Positions 34,925-46,513 of a DNA stretch of 64,000 bases are shown piece by piece. This DNA comes from Solen grandis (taxonomy: Eukaryota; Mollusca; Bivalvia; Adapedonta; Solenidae). The notes beneath the pieces were generated by a model. That model did not search any database. It was not told the DNA's origin and was given only the letters and a program-made list of their open reading frames with translations. Location: the NCBI GenBank assembly GCA_021229015.1, contig CM037781.1, positions 66,776,656 to 66,840,655 of the forward strand. The letters are read 5' to 3'. Numbering within the stretch: position 1 is the stretch's first letter; every line of letters begins with the position of its first letter. The position numbers and the translations under genes were made by a program.

Positions 34925-35590
34925 TAATAATAAGCATTAATAATAATAATTATTTAATGTGTCACAAAACATACAGGGCATATTATTATTCAATGTACCA
35001 CAGTACACGTAGGGCATATTATTATTCAATGTACCACAGTACACGTAGGGCATATTATTATTCAATGTACCACAGTACACGTAGGGCATATTATTATTTA
35101 ATGTACCACAGTACACGTAGGGCATATTATTATTCAATGTTACACAGTACACATAGGGCATATAATTATTCAATGTTACACAGTACACATAGGGCATTTC
35201 ATTATTTGGTGCACTTCCGTACATACAGGGCATTAACTATTTAATGTATCCCAGTCATATAGGGCATCAAAAATGTATAAGTATTCAATGCCACAGTACA
35301 TATCGGGCATATTATTGTTGAATGTATCACAATACATGTAGTGCATAAGGGCATATTATTATTTAATGTACCACAGTACACGTAGGGCATATTATTATTC
35401 AATGTACCACAGTACACGTAAGGCATATAACTATTCAAAGTACCACAGTACACATAAGGCATATTATTGATTAATACATCACAGTACATATAGGGCACGT
35501 AATTATTTAATATATTACAGTATACATAGGGCATATTATTATTTATGTATCACTGTACACATGGGGCATATGATTTTTAATGTATCACAG
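34925..35590. repeat. 36-bp minisatellite, about 18 copies
   Basis: The unit contains CATATTATTATTCAATGTAC and CACAGTACACGTAGGG. Because 36 is a multiple of three, it leaves long frames open on both strands (a 12-residue repeat such as MPYVYCGTLNNN). It lies in a synaptotagmin intron, starting about 100 bp from the exon, and is not a gene. Confidence 0.95.
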
Positions 35591-35691
35591 TAAAGTTACG
35601 ACACTCCGAGAACCGGAAGAAACATATGAAATCCTCGCCTCAGTAAACCGAGATTCTTGTGTATCAAATTTCATGGAAATAAATACAGGGG

Positions 35692-35890
35692 GGAGCTGCG
35701 GGCCAGTGATAAAGTAAAAGACTGTACATCAGAAGGTTTTGGATTCGAGTCCCATTTTGGGCAAAACTCATTCATGACCCTTCCAGGTGCAAATAAGATA
35801 TATGTATCTTATCCAGGAACCGTAGAGGGGTATTGATATAAGTTGTAAGTTTTTTCCCCAACGATTTAATATGAAATAAGTTTAAATTAA
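35692..35890 (+). mobile_element. SINE-B copy
   Basis: CGGGCCAGTGATAAAGTAAA (A box) and TTGGATTCGAGTCCC (B box) then TTCATGACCCTTCCAGGTGC, matching the copy at 5488-5740. Confidence 0.65.
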
Positions 35891-37624
35891 TTAACACAAC
35901 TTGGAAAGGGACTAGAAATACCTCGGTATTGACATACTACATTGAGAATCGCTCATCACGTATTACGCACTGTGCGTTTATATTTTGTTTCGAAAACAAC
36001 ATATGAACATGTTCAGTGCGGTTTGTATTGTCCCCGAGAGACTAATTGAGTGACGGGAGACAGAAATGAGACACGCACACATGTATTTAAATACAACAGC
36101 AATGCATCGGGAAATCTGGATGACGACTGTTTGTCACGAAAAACGATTAGGGGAACCATTGAATCCATCTTAACTTTTACCGTGGAGCCAAATAAATAAT
36201 ATGGCAAGGGCTCTGTGTTTGAATATTCATTAGAAGATTAAAATGGGATAAAAGCATATGGAATTACAAGGCTTGTCAATCTCAATAATTCTCTAAACAA
36301 TTATGAACACTTTCAAGACACTCTTACGCTTGCTCAGATCATATTTCAGCCTAAGTTATGTATATTTATTGTAAGCTGATGACGTCAATGTCTTTAGGAC
36401 CAAATATGGAGAAACGACAGAAATGTATTGCATCGTTTATTGTTGGAAAACATGATAACTATGTTGTATATAAGGCATTAAAAAACGTGGTACTCATGAT
36501 ATGGCCCAAATCGTTCTCCTGAGAATTGATTTTAATACAGATACAGTGATATAAATGTTAAGATTGTGAGTTTAATCAAGTTTGCTTTATACATGCAGGT
36601 TGTTGAGTGTTATCAAATTGGAATCTGGCCATAACTTCAGACAAACTTGCTCGATATCAGCCATAATCGGACACTGTCAAGAAATTACAGCAATCAATAG
36701 TGTCACCAATTTTAAAGATGATTTCTTAAGAAATTAGTTATTGATGGAGCATAGTAGATTACCTCGGAGAGAACATATTAATACAGGTAAACACGAGATA
36801 CTTTCAATTAGTCCACTGTAATGTAACGTCTGTTTGTATGACATTTACTGTAATGTCGGTAATAAGTCTTAAAGCCCGGATCTATAACATTTTTTCATTT
36901 CTCTATAGCTTCCTTTCAGACTGATATCTTCTCTCTTTAAGGGATATTCCCATCTCACTCGACAACAAATTGCTATCACAGAAGTTATTTTCAGTCCATT
37001 GATTATATGTAGGCGTCTTGTCAACAACATCCCCATGTTGTTAGAATAGAAATTATTGTGTACAGAAAATCAATGGCCGCAAAGAAATTAAAACAAAATG
37101 GCATCGGAAAAGCAGGCCCAATTTTAATCATTTTACTGAAGGTGTGTGTGTATGTAATTTTGATTGACTTTCTAATAATTATTTTAAACATCAATTATTA
37201 TCATTAGCTGCAAGACTTTGCTCTCAAGCAGCGTAATATTTGCATGCGTTGTCGGGCCCTATACAGCTCACTTCGAATATAACTTCAAAACAGGTGCAGA
37301 GCCGAGTACAGCTCGCATAGTCTTTGATTAATGATTAAACTGATGATATAACAAAAACCAAGTACCCGGATGTAAGTCATTTGGTCAAATGATTTCATCC
37401 CCCACCCCCGTTTAAAAAGGGGATTATAGTTATGGCGCCCTTCATCTATAAGTACATACGAACAGGCTGACGATTTAAGGTCGTATGCCATGCCATCAAG
37501 GTATTCAATTATGAATGTTCAAATAGTCTCAGTACTGGTTCTACTCTGGAAGATCATATTTACCATATGTATAGTCCCCGTAACGCTCTTTTTTAAACTG
37601 AAATACTGTTAAAAAGGGACGTAA

Positions 37625-37770
37625 CCGCACAAACAACTGCATATAATCACCACCATCATCGTCATCACCTTCATCATCTAACCCCCGTTGCTGATCATCA
37701 CCATCAAAAATCATCACCACTAGACATCATCAATCATCATCACCAAGTAGTCATCATAATCGATCATAAG
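37625..37770. repeat. CATCATCAC-rich imperfect trinucleotide tract
   Basis: Alternating ATC/ACC triplets with interruptions. Confidence 0.8.
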
Positions 37771-37927
37771 TAAAGATCTTAAAAACTATATGAACAACGT
37801 CAGATTATTTTCAAGAGACCTTTTACTTCAAAACTTTGAAATAAAACAGAATATATCAGAATGACAGGGGAAGAAAAACAACAACTATGGTTTCCTTAAG
37901 TAGCATTAATTACCAGAATCATTATCA

Positions 37928-38029
37928 GTGTTTACCCAAAGGGATCTGGAACGAAAGTTTGGTCATATTTCACTATATATAAAAATGAAACATGACCAAA
38001 CTTTCGTGCAAGGCTCCTTCGTGTTTACC
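37928..38029. mobile_element. 84-bp hairpin insertion flanked by 9-bp direct repeats
   Basis: GTGTTTACC occurs at 37928-37936 and 38021-38029. Between them 22-bp arms ACGAAAGTTTGGTCATRTTT...(37951 and 38007 outer ends, 21/22 paired) enclose a 13-bp A+T loop. This fits a tiny foldback element with a target-site duplication. Confidence 0.6.
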
Positions 38030-38420
38030 ATATATGATTAATATATCCTCTTCATCACATCAGTCTTAAGCATTTAAAATAATTAATCATCATTTAGCGA
38101 TATTATGTGAATAAAGGAATCCCAAAGAGCAATAGTCAGGAAGTCATACGTAATCAATACCTATGAGAAGGACAATATACATCATGACGTATGTACAGAG
38201 AAATAAGAAAAAATGGTTGGGGTCATTTAGAGGGGCGTAAAATCAGCCCAAGAGAACAGACAGATAACCAGTCAGACATTTACAACATGACTACTCGCTA
38301 TCTCTGAGCGGTATCCGAAAAAATAGCAACATGTACCCTGATTAAGATCACAGCTCCTCATTAATACGAGAGCAATATTCGGCAAATAGTACTAACCGGG
38401 TAGCTGTATACGAAAACGTG

Positions 38421-38454
38421 TTCGAATATAGATACCCGTGGATCTATATTCGAA
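38421..38454. repeat. Perfect 13-bp hairpin
   Basis: TTCGAATATAGAT, an 8-bp loop, then ATCTATATTCGAA. Confidence 0.9.
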
Positions 38455-39639
38455 GCGAGCTGTATGCGAACATAGAGCAGAAACCTCAGTATAGGAACCA
38501 TATTAAGACTATTTATCCTTAGCGTATGCAGACATTTTAAATATCAACAAAAGAGCGATAAGACCCTTGCGAATATGTTACCAGTGTTCCCAGAAGTATT
38601 CAAGGCTAAATCATAATTGTCACGTGACAGTATTCTGTATCTCTCGTAACAAAATAATCTCTATCGACGCTGCATTAGGCAGCATGTCTGCCTCAAGGGA
38701 CATATCGGCATTTAAGTGAATTACCTACAATTAAAGAGCTTCAATAATGCTTAACTTACAGCCATTTGCTTTGAAGCTTTTAAAGTTCAATTCCCTGAAG
38801 AGTTTTTTTTTCCCTCTGACTATTTTTTCTGTATCAATCAGATCAGATTTAGAAAGAGTTCCTGTAACAAGGCAATATACATTTTTTATTTTAGAAGCTT
38901 GCTTCACTTACTGATTATTGAATTTTAAACGCCGTGGTAAAAGTTAATACATGCATTTTATTTCATTTACATATTTATTGAATAATTAAATGCTACACAT
39001 TTTGAAGCAATTTCCGTACTACAATGTGTTACAGAGAGCTCGCTTTTAAAGATTGAAAATGTTTATCATTGTAGTAAATAATTAACACATTTCTGATATG
39101 TTTGTTGGTACATATAGTCCTTTTTGTTTTTATCGTCACGCCGTTCAAAATAAAAAAAGGGATATTATGATTTAGATTACAGGTGGTGAAAATCATTAAA
39201 CCTTTAACATTGTTTGACTAATATATCATGTGTACGTTAACGGTGTGGTCATCCCAAGTGGCGCGTGACGTCAGTTTTAGTCTTAAGCAGGTATTTTATT
39301 TCCTCGCTAATTTAAATGAAATATAGCGCATACGAAGTGAATCAAAGCGCTGATAGCGCTGAGAGAATAGGGTTTTTAATGTGATGATGTCGCATTTCTT
39401 TTGCTTATCAAAGTAATTTTAATAAACGATGATCAAATTTTCAAGCGATGCCAATAAACCCAATGTTATAAACCCGCTTTAACATTGCGTGAACACGGTC
39501 GTTAAAAGAAGAGATGAACACATCATTTGTCTCAACGAACAAATAGACAATAAGCATACCGCCACTCTTACTAGCCCTTTCTCTTACCTACAGTTTATAG
39601 GATTGTTTGAATATGTGGAAGCAAATCTAAACAACACAC

Positions 39640-40330
39640 TTTCATTATTTTATATATGTATTTTTCGGCGTTGCTGTATAAAATTGATTTGACCTACTTC
39701 TTAAACCAATCAAATGTTGGTGTGCAAATAAAGCCAGAGTAAATGCAATGCTATCATTGACTTGTATAATCTATTTTTATGATATTTCAACTTAAAATGG
39801 GACTTTTAGGTTGTATATTTCTTTCTACTTGGTTTCTTTTTTAGTTTAAACATGAAAGGTCACACAATAATGAAATTTAATACTTCCTTATCAACTTAGG
39901 AATGCTGCTTTGGAAATATGATTCAGAACAACTAAATAAGAAGCAGGCGTATGTCTATTTTTGAACACAATTTACCATAATTTGTAAATATGGACTCGAC
40001 CTTCAGGGCAGCTGTGCAGTTTATTGTGCGGATCTGGAAACAATAATCGGATATATGCAATGATCTTTCGGTTAAGTTAGTAACATACGAATTTTTTTAC
40101 TTTAAAGTACATAAAATATTTATGACAGTTGGTAGATAAGTTTTTTTTTTAGTTTGTAAATTAAATCCGTTTAGTTATATAGTCTTCACTATACCTCCCA
40201 TATTCGTAGTGTTTATAGACATTTCTGCTGACGTTTCCAATTTGTAATTGATTTAATCTGTTTTACATGTTACGATTGACAAGTATTTAGCTACGCCGAA
40301 TATATTTTTTAAAGATATTTCTTGTTAAAT
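39640..40330. repeat. Diverged intronic duplication, copy 1
   Basis: It shares ordered blocks with 48720-50080: TTTTTCGGCGTNGCTGTATA, a TTTAAACATGAAAG block, AGGAATGCTRCTTTG, and CTACGCCGAATAT with TTAAAGATATTTCTTGTT. Spacing differs between copies. Confidence 0.65.
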
Positions 40331-40433
40331 TTCATTTTATATACACATGTACTTAATATCGGCAAATTAATGATATTCATTATAACAAAATAAATGTATC
40401 TTGTATTGCAAAACTAGTTATAAAAATATTTGA

Positions 40434-40535
40434 AAAAAAAATGTGCTCCAGCTGGGGCTTCAACCCACACCCATTTCAAACGCCATAAATAACCAACTAC
40501 TTTACCCACTGCACCATTTGGCCAACTGTTGCATA
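40434..40535 (-). pseudogene. tRNA-like remnant with long variable arm
   Basis: On the minus strand, AATGGTGCAGTGGGTAAAGT resembles an A box, GGGTTGAAGCCC a B box, and a T run follows. The acceptor stem does not pair. Either a class II tRNA pseudogene or a SINE head. Confidence 0.4.
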
Positions 40536-41049
40536 CAGTTGAAATTCAAACCATAAATATCACTGGAAATTCCAACCAGTTATAGTTCAAAATATCTCCG
40601 AATAAGGTGCGATATTTGGCTTGCGTACTTTCTTTTCCACTACAGTTTATTAAACACATTATCTCCAGCATCGATTATCAAAACCTTTTAATTCAGTTTC
40701 GACTTCAATAACGCAATCGTACTGAAGTAAACGTGAATATAAGACAGAAAACAAAATTGGATTTTTTTTTGTCCGCGTAGTAAAAAAAGAGGGAACACGA
40801 TGTCTAAATATAGCACATAAACGTTGTGCGATGCAGAAATGTGTGCTATCATAGAACAGCGTTACATGCAAACATGTTCAACAAGTGTGCCCTTTACACA
40901 TGCCTTGATGATTATTTTGTCAGATGAACAGTATTTTCTAATATTCGGGACTGTTTGTTTGTTATCGCTAAATAAATGTATTCTTCCCGATATGCATTTT
41001 TTCGTCTAGTTAAGTAAAGTAGGGTACCATATTATGCCTGCCTGAAACA

Positions 41050-41051
41050 CA

Positions 41052-41102
<51 letters not shown>
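41050..41102. repeat. (CA)n(GA)n compound microsatellite
   Basis: About 12 CA units followed directly by about 16 GA units. Confidence 0.95.
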
Positions 41103-41103
<1 letters not shown>

Positions 41104-41589
41104 TGGTTAATTTCCAGCACATCTACAAGCACGAAAAGACATCTAATACAGCAACATCCTTTTTTGGTATCTGAAACACTGATACATCCTGGCAGCGATA
41201 TACCACTCTACACGTTCTACTTTGACAACATAATGAACAGAAGGCCTCCAGCCGATGCCGCGTCTTACACTGTCAATATCGTTTATCCCCATCAATAAGA
41301 AATAATAATTATTTTCGTACAAGATGAAAATATCTGCCGGCGGCAGTGGTTCATTACATTATTTTTTTCCAATACCAGAGGTCATATTCTGAATGAAACG
41401 CTAACTAGATTAACAGTGCTCCTAACATCTAGATTATCTGATATTTATAGTCCTGTCTCTGGTTGTATGCCCTGTCACACCATATAGAGTTCACTTCGAG
41501 TAAAGCTTCCCGGGGTAGCTCTATTCGGTGAATAGCACTCGTGCTGAATACGAAGAAGTACTTACGAGCATGCGCACGAAGAACCTTTT

Positions 41590-41830
41590 CAGTTGGCCAT
41601 TCAAAGTTGTATGCAAGGCTGAATGTTTAGCTAGCTTTAAATGGTCAAATGACTGACAGGCTATGGTATTCTACTTTGAATAATTAACTGAATGGCAGGC
41701 TGAATGGTCACCAAGAGTGGTATTCGACTTTATCTTCGGGCCGGCATAGTTATAGACTTGTCGCTGAATGGTCAGCCAGCATGGTATTAACCTTTTTAAA
41801 AATGGTCAGCCGAACAAATGTAAATTTCTC
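41590..41830. repeat. Degenerate ~70-bp tandem repeat
   Basis: AATGGTCA, GCCAGCATGGTATT and GGCAGGCTGAATGGTC words recur three to four times. Confidence 0.5.
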
Positions 41831-42479
41831 AAGGTAATACATGTACTCGTTTAGTCTCGAAGTCTAAGACTGAAAATTACGATTCAAACAGTTCTAAAAT
41901 TGATTTGAAACTGTTTCGAATGCAGATATTACGGTGACCCTGACTCCTGACAGTGACCACGTTTTAATGTTGCGTTAAGGTAAAGGGGAAAGTCATATGG
42001 CTGTTTGATTGATATTCCACATCAAATAGAACTTGAAGCTAATATACATTTAACTGTGAGGGCCGAACATATTCCAATGAACGACATATTTTCCTTATAC
42101 ATATACCTATTAGATCAGCCAAGGACACACCATATGCTAGAGGTGCACTTTATGTATTACGCCATATAATTACGTCATAGTAATCATTCGTTGTGTGCCG
42201 TGACAACCTATTTAATCAAAATCATAAATAAATCATATAAAAAAGATTGTCGAGCATTTATGTAAAAATGTCACACGCCCAGAAACAGGAGTTTGTCATG
42301 CAATCATATTGATCTATTGTTTAACGAAGGTACGATCAAACACCTTGCCCGCCAGAGCGTTAAATTTGGATATCCGGTGTAAAGTCCTACGGTCAGTTGT
42401 ACATAATAACTATGTTCTATTTTGTTCAAGAGCACCGCATGCGTGCCAACGCTCGCCTGTATTTGCCAACGTTACATAT

Positions 42480-43035
42480 TTTTGTTAAACATTTAAAAAG
42501 GTTGACCTTGAAAATCACAACTAAAATTGTAAGCCTTTAAATGCAAAATTGAAGTACTATACCCTTTAAATTTGACCTTAGACCTTGAAGGATGACCTTG
42601 ACCTATGCATGGAATAGAATGTATACAACACAAAGATGTAAAATATGTAAACAAAAAATCAATTTTGCTAATCCATTGAGTTTTTGATAACCAACACAAA
42701 ACTGTAAAATTAGAAAACATTTAAAAAAAATGCTCTTTTTTTATCTGCCTAAAGCACACCTGCACAGGTTGATATGATGACAAACCAGTATACAAAGTTA
42801 CAGTAAAATAGGTCAAAGGTGAAGGTCAAAAGGTGAACAATTTGCATATGTCTGGATAGGCCTTGTCAAGATGAATATGCATACCAAAAATGAAAGTTGA
42901 ATATTGAATAGTAGAGAAGTTATGGCCAATGTTAAGATTCCGGACGACGACGGCAACGACGACGACGATAACGAGGACGCCGATGTTACGACAATAGCTC
43001 GTATTTTTTTCTTCGAAAAACAGACGAGCTAAACA
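42480..43035. mobile_element. Tandem-cored element remnant
   Basis: GACCTTGA-rich core words, a CGACGACGACGA tract and a right-end hairpin TAGCTCGT...ACGAGCTA (42995-43033). Similar in layout to the other tandem-cored elements but of another family. Confidence 0.45.
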
Positions 43036-43208
43036 TGTGATATGTTTCATAAGCCCTGAATACAGCTGTTAAATCCATAATGACTGAGTGAGCTTAATCA
43101 ACCTCATAATGTCAAGAGGTAACCCCGTAACTACCTAAAAACTATATTTTTGGCCTTTACTGACAGACCAATAACCAGTAAGACAACAGACATCCGATTA
43201 TTGCATGG

Positions 43209-43490
43209 CTATTGCATTCTGACTTGACTTGACTATTTGAGTTTACTGTCGCATCGACAGTATTTTAGTCATATAGCGACGTCCAGTTAATTACAGGTGG
43301 GGGAAGACCCCGAATGCACGGAGGCATCCGGGTAGAACCACCGACCTACCGCAAGCCAGCTGAAAGGCTTCCTCACATGAAAATCCGAATGACCCTGTCG
43401 GGATTCAAACCCACGCGGTGAGGGGCGGAGTGAGTGTTAAAGCCAACGACTTTACCCTCTCGGCCACGGAGGCCCCCTATTGCATTCTGA
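43209..43490 (-). mobile_element. SINE-A, full length, 14-bp TSD
   Basis: The body is 43223-43476 and the TSD is CTATTGCATTCTGA at 43209-43222 and 43477-43490. On the minus strand the head is tRNA-Ser/Leu-like: GTGGCCGAGAGGGTAAAGTC (A box), a long variable arm, and GGGTTTGAATCCCG (B box). Then follows the family body, containing GGTCGGTGGTTCTACCC, and a short (CTTGA)n-like tail. It is the only copy here with its RNA polymerase III promoter. Confidence 0.9.
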
Positions 43491-43874
43491 ATGCATATCT
43501 CATCCCCGCATATATACAATGAATTTAAATCAATACACACACTTCAAAAATAAAAGTTTGGCGTACTTTACTGACACACTGTTATATTCAGTTACTAATT
43601 GTTGTATACATATGAACCATGGTTCTTTCATCTCTACTGCCAATATAATATTCTTTTGTAACTGAACCTTAAAATTCCAGAGAAAACGAAAAAAGAACTA
43701 CTTTTTTTCGGCATGTCTTTGCCCGTTTTTCCTCCTCCGACCTTAATAAAAATTGCGTTTACGGTAAATTGAGTTGGACAACCAGATTTCTAATTATCAT
43801 ATTGACCTTATTGAGTAACTTTTTTAAAATGCAATATCAAGAAACAATACATTTGAAAAGTTATAACAATATAC

Positions 43875-43998
43875 CTGAGAGTCCGGACAAGTCCATCTTG
43901 GGCAGATTTCTGGCCTTCAACACGACAACGGTCAGTCTGTTGGCCGCTGGCTGGTAACACAAGGATATCAACAGCTCTCCGCAGCCCTGGCTTCGGAA
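43875..43998 (-). CDS. Syt4: Synaptotagmin-4/11 exon, start of C2B
   Basis: It encodes 41 codons plus one base: [20 protein letters not shown], then [20 protein letters not shown] and [24 protein letters not shown] is the hallmark opening of Syt4/11 C2B, and MD supplies the first calcium ligand. The donor is TCAG|GTATAT in phase 1, completing the Asp of SDPYVK in the next exon. A second in-frame AG 12 bp into the exon (start at 43986) is an alternative acceptor. No C2A exon was found up to 64 kb. Confidence 0.93.
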
Positions 43999-46485
43999 CT
44001 GGAATACAGTCGCATAAATAGAACGGATTAGTCAACTACAAATCAAAAGACAATCAATTGTTTTTATATGTTTTTTTCATGTATATGATATTCTAAGATT
44101 ATTTTGTTATACTGTTTTGTATTATAGACTATCGCTATGTCTTGTTTTCTGCCAAGGTTTTGGGTTATCTCACGCGGACCATGCACAAATACGCACGCGT
44201 GTGAGGTGGGAATTCATTGTCATATTGTGTTAAACAAACGCTCGTATCAATCGGAAATGTATACGATTGCTTTATAATTATTCAAACGTGTGACATCTTT
44301 GTGAAATTGCCGCCAACTCTTATATTAAAGTGATAGTCACTGGCTACAAAATAAATTATGGAGAGAAAAATAAATCGGGCATCCGATCATTGTTACTATA
44401 AGATGTTGTTTATGAAACCAGCCACAAGACCCGGTTATTATTCGAGCAATTATTTTACTGACATGTAATTATAAACAGCAATCCATCTCAGCAGAGCTGT
44501 TCGATACACACCATGTGTCTGAAGAATAGATCCCAAAATTATGAAAGTCACTGAGTTTGAGGCTGGAGCCATGAACAAAATTCAATAAGTCAGTAACTTG
44601 AGGAATTGTACGAGCTTTATATACATTTTTGTCGTGTAGGATATGGCAGGAACGTATATAACAGTTTTGATATATGTTGTTCTTTATCCTTGGGATTGGA
44701 AACTTTAAGCTATTATACTATATCTGAAGAGTTTAATCGCACCTCCTTTGACATTTACACAAGGTTTTATCCCTCCAACCTACGTTTGAAAGTCTCCAAT
44801 ATAGGCGACTTTCGGTTTTCGCAAGAGGCAATGGCAAACTGCAAAACTTACAAGTTTTCTGTGCGAAAATAACATTTTTTGCTTAATTTAGGGAATGGGA
44901 CAAAGTCACTTGGCGCCATATCTTCCGAATAATGGTAGATATGGTAGTACATTCTCGTGTTCTTCATGCAGATAATCAGTTACAAGAGAGGACTTGTGAG
45001 TTGGCGCGGTGCCAGGAAGAAGCTTCATGTGTTTGAATCCACTTTTAGGAAGCACTGTTAGTGCCAATGTGTTTGTCGTGTGTTTCTTTCTTCAAAACCC
45101 TGTGACGGTAAAATCCCCAAGTGACTTGTATTACAGGTCCTCTTAAAGTAAAGAAATTGACATGCAGAATATTTTTCACATGTTTATAGTTCTTCTGACG
45201 GATATATTTTCTCATAGCATATTCCGTTACCAATATACTCTGCTAAACATTGCGTCTCATTTCATAAAAGTAGATCCAACTTTCTTTTGAAACAAAATCA
45301 AATACATATTTTTTTATTCAAATTGAATGGCACCTCCTTTAATTTCTGAGTATAGTTAAGTACGCTTCCGACAAAATATGGCAAAATTGTTCTCACACCA
45401 AAACCGCAGCAAAATTTTTAACAATCATTAACGAGACGCTTGTAAACTTAGTTTATTCGCAGACAGTATAAACTGAGATTGCTAAGAAGTTACGAACACT
45501 TCTCTGATAATCAATAACCCATTGTGAGGCACTTTTGTTTACTTTTCGACCATTTTCCTCTACCCGAAGCAACTGCAAACGGTTCTAGACTATACACAGC
45601 CTTATTATTCCTTGGTATGCGTTTCCCCGTGCCTGTCGTTACATGGTGTAATTTTGTAAATGAAAATGAATATATAGATACGAGTATATCATTCGTCTTT
45701 ACTTAAAATTGTCTATAATAATTATGACAGGTGCCGTTATGTTTTCCGATATTTCAATTTTTTTATCTGCTGAGTGTTATATTGTATTTACACAAAATCA
45801 TGTATAAACGTACTTTCCGTTATCATACTTGCACATTTTTTGCAAGCAGTAATAACATTTGACTTTGGGAACACAGGTTGTAAAACAGATTACACCACAT
45901 TGTTATTTAAACTTTTCGTGTTATTAGTTACTTTCTAGAAGATTATATCTTCGATTTAGCGCTATTGTAGTAATGCTAAAATCACCTTCACCAACCGTTA
46001 CGAAAACGTCATCTATAGGGACCATCTCAAAATGCAGTCTTTTTACACGCTGGTTCCCATTGTATTAGCAATTACCAGTAGAGCATCAACACAGATATTA
46101 AATCATTTTCCCGCAATGACGGAGAATCACGTCAACACAACGCTTGCGTCATATATGTGTGTAAACAAAACTGAAAAAAAAACTACGGTGAATCATGTGA
46201 TAATAATATACCAACCTTACTTAGCACTCAGCAATTCTTAACTACTTAGGGTCGAATTTCAGGACTCTTGTTTCCCTTATACAATAACTCAAATATTTTT
46301 TTTTCTAATAAAAAATATTGTTAGTTTTTAAGGTGATAATTCATATCAATTTGATAATGTACTTAAAACAGGAAAAAAAAAACGAATGCGGTTTTAACTT
46401 ATTTCGGATTTTTGAGTATTGTCTGTAGAATTCGAGTCTTGTGTAGTTTACGCATCTTTGTTTGTTATTTATAGCATTGCTCCCT

Positions 46486-46513
46486 CCCCCCCCCCCCCCC
46501 CCCCCCCCCCCCC
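46486..46513. repeat. Homopolymer C28 run
   Basis: 28 consecutive C, preceded by TCCCT. Length in the assembly may be imprecise. Confidence 0.97.

Larger units (their letters stand above)
34829..43874 (-). other. Syt4: Synaptotagmin intron, 9.0 kb
   Basis: A phase-1 intron. It holds the 36-bp array, a SINE-B copy, two hairpin insertions, a tRNA-like remnant, microsatellites, one member of a diverged duplication and a SINE-A. The stretch 36.3-37.9 kb and 38.5-39.5 kb shows nothing else. Confidence 0.8.

Noticed and set aside
34937..35534. Opposed open frames of ~95 residues with 12-residue repeats
   Set aside because: They come from a 36-bp non-coding minisatellite inside an intron; both strands are open only because the unit length is a multiple of three.
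35241..35590. CRISPR-like regular repeats
   Set aside because: Eukaryotic minisatellite with no distinct spacers.
41101..41298. 65-residue frame after the CA/GA microsatellite
   Set aside because: Composition looks slightly coding, but there are no splice sites or family match.
43390..43476. tRNA-Ser/Leu gene on the minus strand
   Set aside because: A and B boxes are present but it is the head of a full-length SINE with TSDs, not a stand-alone tRNA.
43808..44035. 75-residue minus frame ([10 protein letters not shown]...) over the synaptotagmin exon
   Set aside because: Wrong frame; the neighbouring frame encodes the conserved C2B start.
44606..44872. 88-residue plus-strand frame
   Set aside because: Not similar to anything I recognise and no ATG-context or splice evidence.
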